A stretch of 64,000 nt of DNA from Paenibacillus solani (GTDB lineage Bacteria; Bacillota; Bacilli; Paenibacillales; Paenibacillaceae): assembly GCF_001277345.1 (NCBI RefSeq), contig NZ_LIUT01000006.1:174-64173 (forward strand), read 5' to 3'. The notes beneath the pieces are model-generated. The model had not been told where the DNA came from, did not search any database, and saw only the letters and a list, made by a program, of their open reading frames with translations. Each line of letters starts with the position of its first letter. The first letter of the stretch is position 1. Both the position numbers and the translations under genes were made by a program. Shown piece after piece: positions 28,088-36,784 of the stretch.

Positions 28088-28144
28088 GTCTGTCACCTCT
28101 TCCGTCATCCTATAAATTCATGTTGCAAGTCAATTTTATAGGAG

Positions 28145-28158
28145 ATAAAGCGCTTTCA
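28145..28158 (-). promoter_or_regulatory. Candidate cre (CcpA) site upstream of the sugar importer
   Basis: ATAAAGCGCTTTCA matches the cre consensus TGWAANCGNTNWCA at 12 of 14 positions, 57 bases before the first permease start. Confidence 0.5.
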
Positions 28159-28285
28159 TCCAGATAACAAACATGATAATGTAGTCAACAAACGTTAGAT
28201 TTTTGAAATAAAGCCACGTATAAAAGCATCAGCCAGTGATCTGGTTGGTGTTTTTCGGTTTATTTTTACAATGCAAATGATAAGA

Positions 28286-28314
28286 AGCCCAGCAGCCATA
28301 ATGGCTACTGGGCT
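28286..28314 (-). terminator. Terminator after the ribokinase gene
   Basis: AGCCCAG...CTGGGCT stem with inner AGCC/GGCT pairing and one mismatch; TTCTT follows on the minus strand. Confidence 0.7.
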
Positions 28315-28358
28315 ATTATTAACAATGAGGAAGCCATTTCCTCATATGAACTGCATCT

Positions 28359-29297
28359 TCAACAAGGTGATGCCTGGACGATGGACCAGTCGAACGTCTC
28401 AACTTTTTCAAGTGAGGGCATTCCGGCTTGAGCGCCAAATTTGGTGACAGCTAAAGCGGAAACCTTGGTGGCAAAATGAACGGCATTATCCAGGTCTTCT
28501 CCTGCGGCTAAAGCGTAAGCTAACCCGCCGTTAAAGGAATCTCCTGCGCCGGTCGTATCGATGACGGGAACCCGGTATGCCGGAACGTCCGTTATATGCA
28601 TATCCGACTTCATGTATCCTGAACCTTGCGAGCCTAATGTAGTAATTACATGGCGTGGACCCATTTCCAATAAACGTTTCGCCGCTTCCTTCCATTGCTC
28701 TCCCGACGTATCCATTCCCGTAAGCAGGCTAAGCTCTGAACGATTCGGGGTAATGTAGTCCGTATGCTTTAACAGTTCTTCCGGCAAGTCCCTGGCGGGG
28801 CCGGGATTTAAAATGACCGTTCTGCCATGACGTTTGGCGACTTCTGCGGCTGCAATCACTGTCCTCAGAGGGATCTCCAATTGCAGAAGAACCACATCGG
28901 CTTGGGCAATGAGGGCTTCATGCTGGTAAACATCTTCTGGCAGACAGTGGGCGTTGGCGCCAGGAACCACCACGATTTGATTATCTCCTTGAGCCAGGAG
29001 AATAGAGGCAATCCCAGTCGGAACTCCTTCCGCTGTTTTGATCCCAAGAACGTCAACTCCGCTTTCCACTAGAGAATTCCGAAGTTCTGCTCCAAAGGCA
29101 TCACTGCCGAGTGTGCCGATCATCATTGTGTGAGCGCCAAGCCTGGCAGCGGCCACGGCCTGATTGGCACCTTTGCCACCGGGAATGAAGTGGACGTCTT
29201 TGCCCATAATCGTCTCTCCCATAGAAGGAGAACGCTCTGCTTCAACCGCGATATCCATATTTAAACTTCCAATAACCACTATGTTTGGTACTCTCAT
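28359..29297 (-). CDS. rbsK: Ribokinase
   Basis: 312 residues of the PfkB family: N-terminal GSLNMDIAVEAERSP, substrate motif GGKGANQAVAAARLG and the C-terminal anion-hole motif DTTGAGDSFNGGLAYAL with the catalytic Asp. Phosphorylates ribose at O5. RBS CAGGAGTG. Placed after the nucleoside hydrolase gene on the same strand, so it should use ribose released from nucleosides. A terminator-like stem lies between, so the two may be partly uncoupled. Confidence 0.9.
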   Translation of the reverse strand: MRVPNIVVIGSLNMDIAVEAERSPSMGETIMGKDVHFIPGGKGANQAVAAARLGAHTMMIGTLGSDAFGAELRNSLVESGVDVLGIKTAEGVPTGIASILLAQGDNQIVVVPGANAHCLPEDVYQHEALIAQADVVLLQLEIPLRTVIAAAEVAKRHGRTVILNPGPARDLPEELLKHTDYITPNRSELSLLTGMDTSGEQWKEAAKRLLEMGPRHVITTLGSQGSGYMKSDMHITDVPAYRVPVIDTTGAGDSFNGGLAYALAAGEDLDNAVHFATKVSALAVTKFGAQAGMPSLEKVETFDWSIVQASPC

Positions 29298-29320
29298 GAC
29301 TTCACTCCTGAAGAAAAAGT

Positions 29321-29351
29321 GATTTTACATGGAGCATCTCCATGTAAAATC
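29321..29351 (-). terminator. Terminator between nucleoside hydrolase and ribokinase genes
   Basis: A perfect 14-bp stem, GATTTTACATGGAG and its complement around CAT, followed on the minus strand by ACTTTTTCTT. It ends just above the ribokinase RBS, so it may act as an attenuator within the operon. Confidence 0.75.
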
Positions 29352-29392
29352 GCCTTCTGATATCTATCTGTCTATCTTTTCGATATGAAATT

Positions 29393-30322
29393 CTAGTATT
29401 TTTTTAGTGCGTCAATCATTAGTTTCCAAAAACCGTCTACATCAAGCTCTAACCCAAACTTAGCATTAACTTCTCTACCCGTGACCCCGTGCAGATCAAC
29501 TAAGGTTGTTCCTGCTGTATACTCTCCTTTAGTTTCCACAACAATATTGACATCTTTCATCTTAAACAATTCTGGTGCAACACAATATGCTACAGTCAAT
29601 ACATCGTGTACCGGTCCCCCGTCAAAATCGAACATCTCTTTATATGTCGATGCAAAAAACACTAATAATTCGCCGACTATTTTAGCAACATGATTATCGA
29701 TTTTATTTACTTCTTCGATAATTTCTTGGGTCGCTAGGGCTTGATGTGTAATATCAAGTCCCATAACGACTGTGGGAATACCGCTATCAAATACTTTTTT
29801 TGCGGCTTCGGGATCAGCCCAAATATTAAATTCGGCCGTTGGCGTCCAGTTACCAAATGTTCCGCCGCCCATTAGTACAATCTCTTCTATATTGTTCTTG
29901 ATTTCTGGTGCTTTTGTTAAAGCTAACGCAATATTAGTTAACGGTCCTGTCGGAAGAAGGGTAACAGGCTCTGTTGACTCTTTTACAAGTCTTATAATGG
30001 TGTCAACGCCGTGTTCCTCACTCCAGGTGCGGGAAGATTCAGGCAGCTCCGGACCATCTAAGCCTGAATCACCATGAATGCCAGGCGCAGTTTCACGTAA
30101 TCGAACCATAGGCTCACTTGCACCTTTAGAAACAACAACATCATGTAAGGAGATCAAATCACAGATTTTCAATGCGTTTTGAGTCGTTTTCTCGATTTCT
30201 GCATTTCCGGAAACGGTTGTAATCCCTAATATCTCCAGTTTCGGTTGTACAGCAGCTAAAATAATCGCAATGGCGTCATCATGTCCTGGATCGCAATCCA
30301 TAATAATTTTTCTTCTAGTCAT
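29393..30322 (-). CDS. Nucleoside hydrolase (inosine/uridine-preferring type)
   Basis: 309 residues. The N-terminal calcium-binding Asp cluster MDCDPGHDDAIAI, LLPTGPLTNIALAL, EFNIWADPEAA and the late HDVLTVAY (active-site His, metal Asp) define the family. Cleaves ribonucleosides to base and ribose. RBS GAGGTG. Downstream of the nucleoside transporter gene by 24 bases; both serve uptake and breakdown of nucleosides. Confidence 0.94.
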   Translation of the reverse strand: MTRRKIIMDCDPGHDDAIAIILAAVQPKLEILGITTVSGNAEIEKTTQNALKICDLISLHDVVVSKGASEPMVRLRETAPGIHGDSGLDGPELPESSRTWSEEHGVDTIIRLVKESTEPVTLLPTGPLTNIALALTKAPEIKNNIEEIVLMGGGTFGNWTPTAEFNIWADPEAAKKVFDSGIPTVVMGLDITHQALATQEIIEEVNKIDNHVAKIVGELLVFFASTYKEMFDFDGGPVHDVLTVAYCVAPELFKMKDVNIVVETKGEYTAGTTLVDLHGVTGREVNAKFGLELDVDGFWKLMIDALKKY

Positions 30323-30345
30323 TATCTTTCACCTCGGTGTCTTAT

Positions 30346-31527
30346 TTACATAACGAGTCCTATCATGGTGCCTGAAATTACAGACGCTAATGTTGAACCT
30401 AACAACAATTTAGTAGCGAATTTCGCTACATGTTCACCTTGCTTGTCACTGATCGACTTGATGGATCCGGAAATAATACCCAGAGTTCCGAAATTTGCGA
30501 AACTAACTAAATAGACAGACACTATGGCAGTCGTTTTAGAGGAAAGTTGGTTTGTAATGTCACCAAAATGGAGCATAGCCACAAATTCATTTGTAATCAG
30601 TTTTGTAGCCATAATCCCGCCTGCTTGTACAGCTTCTGCCCATGGAACACCCATTAAGAAGGCGATTGGCGCAAAGATGTAACCAAGAATCGTATCAAAC
30701 GATACTTGAAAGGCACTTTGGAAAATAACATTCACTAATTGCATGAGGGAAATGAATCCTAATAGCATGGCGGCAACAATAATGGCGATTTTAAAACCAT
30801 CCATAACACTCTCTCCAACCATGCTGAAGAAAGGAACCCTTTCTTTTTCTTCAATCTCAACTAAATCCTCATTCTCATCCAAATCATAAGGATTAATAAT
30901 ATTGGCAACGATAAGAGCACTAAAAATATTCAATACTACAGCCGTTACAACAAACTTAGGCTCTAACATATTGGCATATGCCCCGACCATCGCCATACTT
31001 ATTGCACTCATTGCTGATGTACAAATGGTGTACAGTCTTTCTTTGGACAAGAGTGGAATTTGTTTGATGATGGTTAGGAACACTTCCGGTTGTCCAAGTG
31101 CAGATGTAGATATTGCAAAATAACTTTCGAGCTTGCCCATTCCCGTAATTTTACTTAAAAATAGACCTAAATATTTGATGATGAAAGGTAGTACTTTTAT
31201 ATAGTTTAGTATTCCAATTAAAACGGACATGAAAACAAGAGGCATTAACACGCCAAGAAAAAATGGAGATTGGCCATCATTCGCCATACCGCCAAATACA
31301 AATTGAATTCCCGCATTAGCAATCTCCATTAACTTTTCAAATAGCAAGCCCACTTTTGTAATAACAATGATGCCTATACTCGTGTTCATCATGAAGTAAA
31401 CTAATAGAATTTGTACGGCTAACATGATTAGAACACGTTTGTATTTTATTTTTTGCCTGTTGTTACTTACTAAGAAACCAATAATAAAAACAAGAAGAAG
31501 GCCAGTTATCAAGAAAATAAAATTCAT
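30346..31527 (-). CDS. nupC: Concentrative nucleoside transporter (NupC family)
   Basis: 393 residues from the third in-frame ATG at 31527, eight bases behind GGGGGT; earlier ATGs sit on or above this site. About nine hydrophobic segments; family motifs GQPEVFLTIIKQIP and the late TNEFVAMLHFGDI region are visible. Imports nucleosides with H+ or Na+. First gene of the operon; promoter and operator lie at 31641-31680. Confidence 0.93.
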   Translation of the reverse strand: MNFIFLITGLLLVFIIGFLVSNNRQKIKYKRVLIMLAVQILLVYFMMNTSIGIIVITKVGLLFEKLMEIANAGIQFVFGGMANDGQSPFFLGVLMPLVFMSVLIGILNYIKVLPFIIKYLGLFLSKITGMGKLESYFAISTSALGQPEVFLTIIKQIPLLSKERLYTICTSAMSAISMAMVGAYANMLEPKFVVTAVVLNIFSALIVANIINPYDLDENEDLVEIEEKERVPFFSMVGESVMDGFKIAIIVAAMLLGFISLMQLVNVIFQSAFQVSFDTILGYIFAPIAFLMGVPWAEAVQAGGIMATKLITNEFVAMLHFGDITNQLSSKTTAIVSVYLVSFANFGTLGIISGSIKSISDKQGEHVAKFATKLLLGSTLASVISGTMIGLVM

Positions 31528-31640
31528 GTACATTACCCCCATGTTAGCGCCTGATCTTATACCGTTTTGTCTTGTCCGTCTACGACTTGAATTGCAGCCA
31601 TATTACACCCCCTGATTAACCAAACAAAAGTTTATATAAA

Positions 31641-31652
31641 AAACATATGTTT
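31641..31652. promoter_or_regulatory. Palindromic operator candidate AAACATATGTTT
   Basis: A perfect 12-bp palindrome directly downstream of the -10 box of the nucleoside transporter promoter, in the region where a repressor would block transcription. The divergent gene encodes a winged-helix protein. Confidence 0.5.
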
Positions 31653-31680
31653 AGTATACGCTTCCAAGTTGATATGTCAA
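31653..31680 (-). promoter_or_regulatory. SigA-type promoter of the nucleoside operon
   Basis: On the minus strand TTGACA, 16-base spacer, TATACT. Confidence 0.65.
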
Positions 31681-31851
31681 GATGAAAAATCGCATCCCCA
31701 TTCTGGATACAATTAACAACCCCAAAAGAGGGTGTATTTTGCATGGCACAAAGGTTGGAATCATTCCGAACGTGGTTTTAGTTGTATAATAAAAGAGAGG
31801 CAAACACGGGCTTCGTGTTATGAAGAATAGAGGAAGAAATGAGGCTGCTTC

Positions 31852-32943
31852 ATGGATAAAGAACAACAAATTTTAGAATATATAAGAATGAATCCTTTTA
31901 TATCACAGCAGGAGTTATCAAGTAAGGTTGGTTTATCCCGTCCAACGGTTGCTAATTATATTGCTAGCTTGATAAGACGCGGGGAAATTAAAGGCCGGGC
32001 CTACATTCTACGGGAAGAATCTTCGATTGTTTGTATCGGAGGGGCTAACATTGACCGGATTGCGCGATCAAATCAGAAGGTGGATTTTCATTCATCCAAT
32101 CCGGTGAAGATTAATGAATCCTGTGGCGGTGCAGCACGCAACGTTGCTGAGAATTTGAGTCGACTTCGCTGCAATACTGCCATTATGACTTGTGTCGGAG
32201 ATGACAAAGAAGGCAACTGGATCCTGAATGAAATAAAGCGCCAGGGAGTTGATGTTAGCCAAGTTTGGGTGCTGCCGACTGAACGAACAGGGGTTTTCAT
32301 CACTTTATTGGATCAAACAGGTGAGAGCGTTGTTTCTATGGATGATATGCATATATACGAAAAAATGACAACGTCCATGTTTGAGGAAAAATGGTCCTAT
32401 ATTGTTTCTTCGCAGGGTGTGTTTTTGGATACGAATATTCCTAAGGAATGTATAAGTTATATCATTAAACGCTGCGCCGATGAACACATTCCCTTGTATA
32501 TTGACCCTACATCTGCAGCCAAGACAAGCAAACTTCCTTTCCTGCTCGACGGAGTAGAACTGCTGCTTCCCAACCGAGTAGAGGCAGAAGTCCTTACTAA
32601 TATGAAGATTGACTCAATTGAGGATTGTCAGATAGCCAGTGAGAAAATTAGAGAGCGTGGCGTTAAACAAGTTATTATCACGCTTGGTGATCAAGGGGCT
32701 TATTATTCCTCCTCGGAGGAATCGGGGCATTTGCCTTCTTTTGCAACGGATATTGTGGATATCACAGGGGTTGGTGACGCGTTCTCTTCTTGCGCCATAT
32801 ATGGAATCATGAACAATGAATCGCTGCATAATGCGTGCCAGTGGGGACTTGCCAGTGCTGCCCTTACCCTTCAAACGGAAGAATCGATTAGCACATTGTT
32901 AAGACCTGAGAAAATTTACGAGGTCATGCAGGAGTATTCATGA
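31852..32943 (+). CDS. Winged-helix / PfkB sugar kinase fusion (YeiC-like)
   Basis: 363 residues. Res. 1-57 form a winged helix-turn-helix (NPFISQQELSSKVGLSRPTV, then RRGEIKGRAYIL). Res. ~60-355 are a PfkB kinase (VCIGGANIDRIA, NESCGGAARNVAENLSRL, DITGVGDAFSSCA). This layout is that of YeiC-type proteins, which include pseudouridine kinases. Divergent from the nucleoside transport and hydrolysis operon, it likely both phosphorylates a nucleoside or sugar and represses that operon. A -10 TATAAT is at 31785-31790. Regulation and substrate are inference. Confidence 0.85.
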   Translation: MDKEQQILEYIRMNPFISQQELSSKVGLSRPTVANYIASLIRRGEIKGRAYILREESSIVCIGGANIDRIARSNQKVDFHSSNPVKINESCGGAARNVAENLSRLRCNTAIMTCVGDDKEGNWILNEIKRQGVDVSQVWVLPTERTGVFITLLDQTGESVVSMDDMHIYEKMTTSMFEEKWSYIVSSQGVFLDTNIPKECISYIIKRCADEHIPLYIDPTSAAKTSKLPFLLDGVELLLPNRVEAEVLTNMKIDSIEDCQIASEKIRERGVKQVIITLGDQGAYYSSSEESGHLPSFATDIVDITGVGDAFSSCAIYGIMNNESLHNACQWGLASAALTLQTEESISTLLRPEKIYEVMQEYS

Positions 32944-32971
32944 TAATATTCGCTTCTTCGCCACATTACAT

Positions 32972-33009
32972 AAACTCCACAACCATTTAGGTTGTGGAGT
33001 TTGCTTTTT
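32972..33009 (+). terminator. Terminator after the winged-helix kinase gene
   Basis: AAACTCCACAACC-ATTTA-GGTTGTGGAGTTT followed by GCTTTTTC. Diverged copy of the terminator at 14291, part of the duplicated receptor segment. Confidence 0.85.
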
Positions 33010-33196
33010 CGGCACTTTTAGCTTTACGATAAGCTCCGCATGTTCCTTGAACTTGAAAAGTAGTTGACGCAGACTTCTTCAACATGAGACACAAACGTGT
33101 TTATTTAGAAACGGGTATAAAGACCTATCTTGTCGTCGAATAAAGTCGACCGATAAAGTCTTAACGGGCTTTTCTATAAAAAAGGGGTGGGTCATC

Positions 33197-34891
33197 GTGA
33201 GGATTTCTACATGGATTAAAGCAATGAGCGGGGTGTTTATTTTACTAATCGTTCTGAACGGAATTAGTGTCTATTCCCTCCAAAAGAGCGTAGCGAATGA
33301 ACGCGAAACAGTAAAAATGCAAGCAGAATTCAAGCAATTAGGTATTGATTTAGCCAGCTCCTCGAATTATTTGAGTGATGAAGTAAAAGCTTATGTGCAG
33401 TTCGGAGAAAAAGTCCACTATGACAACTACTGGAAGGAAGTAAACGAGACCAAGACGAGAGATCATGTAGTAGAGAGTTTAGCTGCATTGGGTGCGCCTA
33501 AAGAAGAGCTGGATCTTATAGAAAAGTCAAAACAAATTTCGGATACTCTTGTTGAGATAGAAAATACGGCCATAAAAGCTGCGGAGGACCAAGATTTTAC
33601 CAGAGCTCGGGAGCTCATGTTTGGCAGCGAATACGATGCAATTAAAGAGACCATTATGGAGCCGCTGGAACAGTTTCAGGAAAAGATGAATACGAGGACG
33701 GAAAATGAAGCAAATGCTGCAAAGCAAAAAGCGAGCCAGATGCTCACGGTAACTATTGTTTTGCTTATTATTACATTCGGAGCATTACTTATGATTTTTG
33801 CTGTTATATTCATTAAGTTGAAGCCACTTAAGTTAGTCAATGAAAAGATCGCCGAAATTGCACAGAGCGGAGGCGATCTTACCGGGCGACTGGATTACTC
33901 CGGCAAGGATGAAATAGGAGAAATCTCAAAATCCCTAAACTCCATGTTTGAGACCCTGCAATCCATTATTAAAGATGTACGTAACGTTTCCCACGGTGTA
34001 TTGAATTCGTCAAGTAAATTGGTTGATAATACGAAAGAAACTGCAAGCGCAACAGAGGAAATTACGAGACAGGGGGCCAGTATTGAGCAAGGGGCAACCA
34101 CCTCAGTGCAGAGCACACTTGATGCTTCAGATGCAATTAATGAAATGTCTATAGGTGTGCAGCGTATCGCCGTATCTGCGGAGGAACTTGCTACTGTTGC
34201 AACCGAGACGGAGCAAGAGGCAGCAAGCGGTGTGAACTTCATACAGCAAGTTAACAAGCAGATGGCCCAAATTAGCGAATCTGTAGAGTCTACAGTAGAA
34301 ATCGTATCCAATTTGAAAGAACGTTCATCTCATATCGAGGAAATTGTAAATGCAATTACGGAAATTGCGAATCAAACGAGTCTGCTTTCGCTAAATGCAT
34401 CAATTGAAGCGGCAAGAGCGGGCGAGCATGGAAGAGGCTTTTCTGTAGTAGCAAGCGAAATCCGGAAATTAGCAGAGCATTCCTCTGCTTCAGCAGGGCA
34501 AATATTCGGAGTGCTGCAAGATATTACGAAAGACTCTCAAGAAACAGAACATGCGATGCAGCAAGTGACGAGTGAAGTATTGACGGGGCAAAAGAAGATG
34601 GAAGAAGCTATTGAATCGTTTGAGAACATATTGAAATCCGCTCAGAAAGTGGCCTGGAAAGTGCAGGAGGTTTCCGCGGTTAGCGAACAAATGGCGGCAG
34701 GCTCTGAAGAAATTGCAGCATCTGTTTCCGAAATGGCAACTATAGCTGGAGATTCGCTTGCAGGAGTTAAAGCAGTGAACGATATGACGGCAAAGCAGAG
34801 CTCTTTAGTTCAGGAGGTTGCTTCAGTTACGGACTTGATTAGCCAAAATTCTCGAAGCTTGGAAGCACTCGTTATGAAGTTTAAAGTCTAA
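33197..34891 (+). CDS. Methyl-accepting chemotaxis protein, copy 2
   Basis: 564 residues, same length and layout as the protein at 14554: TM1, four-helix-bundle sensor, TM2, HAMP, signalling domain with EIANQTSLLSLNASIEAARA. Starts with GTG instead of ATG at the same position, behind AAAGGGG. Differences between the copies concentrate in the sensor and linker regions, so the ligand range may have diverged. Confidence 0.95.
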   Translation: MRISTWIKAMSGVFILLIVLNGISVYSLQKSVANERETVKMQAEFKQLGIDLASSSNYLSDEVKAYVQFGEKVHYDNYWKEVNETKTRDHVVESLAALGAPKEELDLIEKSKQISDTLVEIENTAIKAAEDQDFTRARELMFGSEYDAIKETIMEPLEQFQEKMNTRTENEANAAKQKASQMLTVTIVLLIITFGALLMIFAVIFIKLKPLKLVNEKIAEIAQSGGDLTGRLDYSGKDEIGEISKSLNSMFETLQSIIKDVRNVSHGVLNSSSKLVDNTKETASATEEITRQGASIEQGATTSVQSTLDASDAINEMSIGVQRIAVSAEELATVATETEQEAASGVNFIQQVNKQMAQISESVESTVEIVSNLKERSSHIEEIVNAITEIANQTSLLSLNASIEAARAGEHGRGFSVVASEIRKLAEHSSASAGQIFGVLQDITKDSQETEHAMQQVTSEVLTGQKKMEEAIESFENILKSAQKVAWKVQEVSAVSEQMAAGSEEIAASVSEMATIAGDSLAGVKAVNDMTAKQSSLVQEVASVTDLISQNSRSLEALVMKFKV

Positions 34892-34920
34892 AATGAATAG
34901 AACGTGATTCATATGGTATC

Positions 34921-34950
34921 AAATAGCACCGATTCGGTGCTATTTTCTTT
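34921..34950 (+). terminator. Terminator after chemotaxis receptor copy 2
   Basis: AAATAGCACC-GATTC-GGTGCTATTT then TCTTTT; same element as at 20126. Confidence 0.8.
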
Positions 34951-35076
34951 TGTATGGCCTTACTCCCTTTACTCTTAAACATCTGCCAATTCATCCCAGC
35001 GACGTCTCTAGCTTTGCTCCGTTCTAAAAACTCATTTATAATAATAGACTAGTCAAAAGTGCGTCAGGAGGCACCA

Positions 35077-36330
35077 ATGGATTTTATAAGAAATCAACTA
35101 GACGGATACGGCATGAGCGAACAATTGATAGGATATCTATCAAATATGATTATGATTGTGTTTATAGCCGTGGTCTCTATACTGGCCAATTTTATAACCA
35201 AAAAAATCGTGTTGAAGATCATTATTCATATTGTCAATAACAATCGATATACATGGGATAATATCATTGTCGAGAAAAAAGTGTTCCATAAGCTGTCGCA
35301 TCTCGTGCCGGCGATCATCATCTATTCTTCGGCGCCAATCTTTCCACCCTATCAAGCATTGATAGAAAAAGCTGCAGGAACATACATGATCATCGTAACC
35401 ATGATGGTTCTTATTGCGCTGCTCAATGCGTTTGATGCGATATATCGTTCGTTTGAGGTCTCCAAGATCAGACCGATTAGGGGATACATACAGGTGGTGA
35501 AGATCTTTCTTTACGTCATCGGCGGCATCGTGGTCGTCTCGAACCTTATCGGACAGAATCCCTTGATCATTCTCAGTGGCCTTGGAGCTTTATCGGCTGT
35601 GCTTATGCTAATCTTTAAGGACTCCATATTAGGCCTGGTGGCAGGCGTTCAATTATCGTCGAATGACATGGTGCGTGTTGGCGACTGGATTGAAATGCCG
35701 AAATATGATGCGAACGGCGATGTGATTGACATTACCTTAAACACGGTAAAGGTCAGGAATTTCGATAAGACGATCACCATGCTTCCGAGCTATGCCCTCA
35801 TTTCCGACTCATTCAAGAATTGGAGGGGCATGCAAGTAGCCGGGGGCAGAAGGATTAAGCGGAGCTTCTATGTTGATACAACCAGCATAGGTTTTTGTAC
35901 GGAAGAAATGATTGAGGAATTTCAAAAGATTCATTACCTTACCGATTATGTCAGGACAAAAGTAAATGAAATTAACGCGTATAACATCGAACACCAGATT
36001 AATATGGAAAGTAAAGTGAACGGCAGGCAACTGACAAATATCGGTGTATTCCGAGAATACATCCATCAGTATCTAAGGCATCATCCCAAAATTCATCAGG
36101 ATATGACGCTGATTGTGAGACAGCTAGCGCCAGGAGATAATGGACTGCCAGTGGAAATCTATGCTTTCACCAATGATACCACCTGGGTGGTATATGAATC
36201 GATTCAAGCGGATATCTTTGACCATATTTTCGCTATTGCACCGACATTCGGGCTTCGTGCTTTCCAAAATCCAAGCGGCCATGATATCGTCCAACTCAAA
36301 GAAAGCCCGGAATTCTCTCGAGGATATTGA
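35077..36330 (+). CDS. Mechanosensitive ion channel, MscS family (YbdG-like)
   Basis: 417 residues from the ATG at 35077, five bases after AGGAGG; an in-frame GTG six codons upstream lies before that site. Membrane segments near res. 20-42, 68-85, 103-122 and 145-170, then the pore and beta-domain region (LSGLGALSAVLMLIFKDSIL, VGDWIEMPKYDANGDVID, TVKVRNFDKTITMLPSYAL). Length and the long soluble C-terminus fit the YbdG branch. Opens on membrane tension to relieve osmotic stress. Monocistronic. Confidence 0.92.
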   Translation: MDFIRNQLDGYGMSEQLIGYLSNMIMIVFIAVVSILANFITKKIVLKIIIHIVNNNRYTWDNIIVEKKVFHKLSHLVPAIIIYSSAPIFPPYQALIEKAAGTYMIIVTMMVLIALLNAFDAIYRSFEVSKIRPIRGYIQVVKIFLYVIGGIVVVSNLIGQNPLIILSGLGALSAVLMLIFKDSILGLVAGVQLSSNDMVRVGDWIEMPKYDANGDVIDITLNTVKVRNFDKTITMLPSYALISDSFKNWRGMQVAGGRRIKRSFYVDTTSIGFCTEEMIEEFQKIHYLTDYVRTKVNEINAYNIEHQINMESKVNGRQLTNIGVFREYIHQYLRHHPKIHQDMTLIVRQLAPGDNGLPVEIYAFTNDTTWVVYESIQADIFDHIFAIAPTFGLRAFQNPSGHDIVQLKESPEFSRGY

Positions 36331-36784
36331 GTATGGAAATCCGCTTTGGCGATGATTCGCAGCTGAATCGATTGGAGATAGTGGCCTTGTACAGCTTAGA
36401 TTAACTTCCAATAATTACTAAAAAAGCGACCGAGATCGGTCGCTTTTTTACGTATGTGTATTAAAGAAAGCTTACAAAGAAACACTTAAATTACAAGAAA
36501 ATACTGAGTTGACATTAGTGTTTATGTATAATATATTTTAATTTAGTATATATGGAAAAAGCTGTATTACACCGCGGTTATCACCTTCCTCACACTCAAC
36601 TCACTCTCAGCGTTCTCATCATAAATATCATCTTGTTGATTTAACTCATGGGTCTCTTTTGAAGCAGCTTCTTTGAGTTTATTTGGCTGGCACAATCAGG
36701 TTTATTCGTAGCAGATAGACAACCGTTTCTTTCTGATTATTTTTGAATGTACATAGAAGTAAAAATATAAAGGGAGGTTGCAGG
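36331..36784. other. Intergenic region with terminator and a possible gene remnant on the minus strand
   Basis: Besides the terminator at 36426, the minus strand from about 36700 to 36567 reads an acidic, protein-like terminus (KLKEAASKETHELNQQDDIY, then AESELSVRKVITAV and stop) with no start. It may be the last ~45 codons of a lost gene. No family is recognised. Confidence 0.35.
36426..36449 (+). terminator. Rho-independent terminator, GCGACC/GGTCGC family
   Basis: GCGACC-GAGATC-GGTCGC and TTTTTT, about 95 bases after the MscS gene. Confidence 0.85.

Noticed and set aside
29321..29351. Perfect palindrome as a repressor operator
   Set aside because: A T-run follows on the minus strand just after the nucleoside hydrolase gene, so a terminator or attenuator explains it better.
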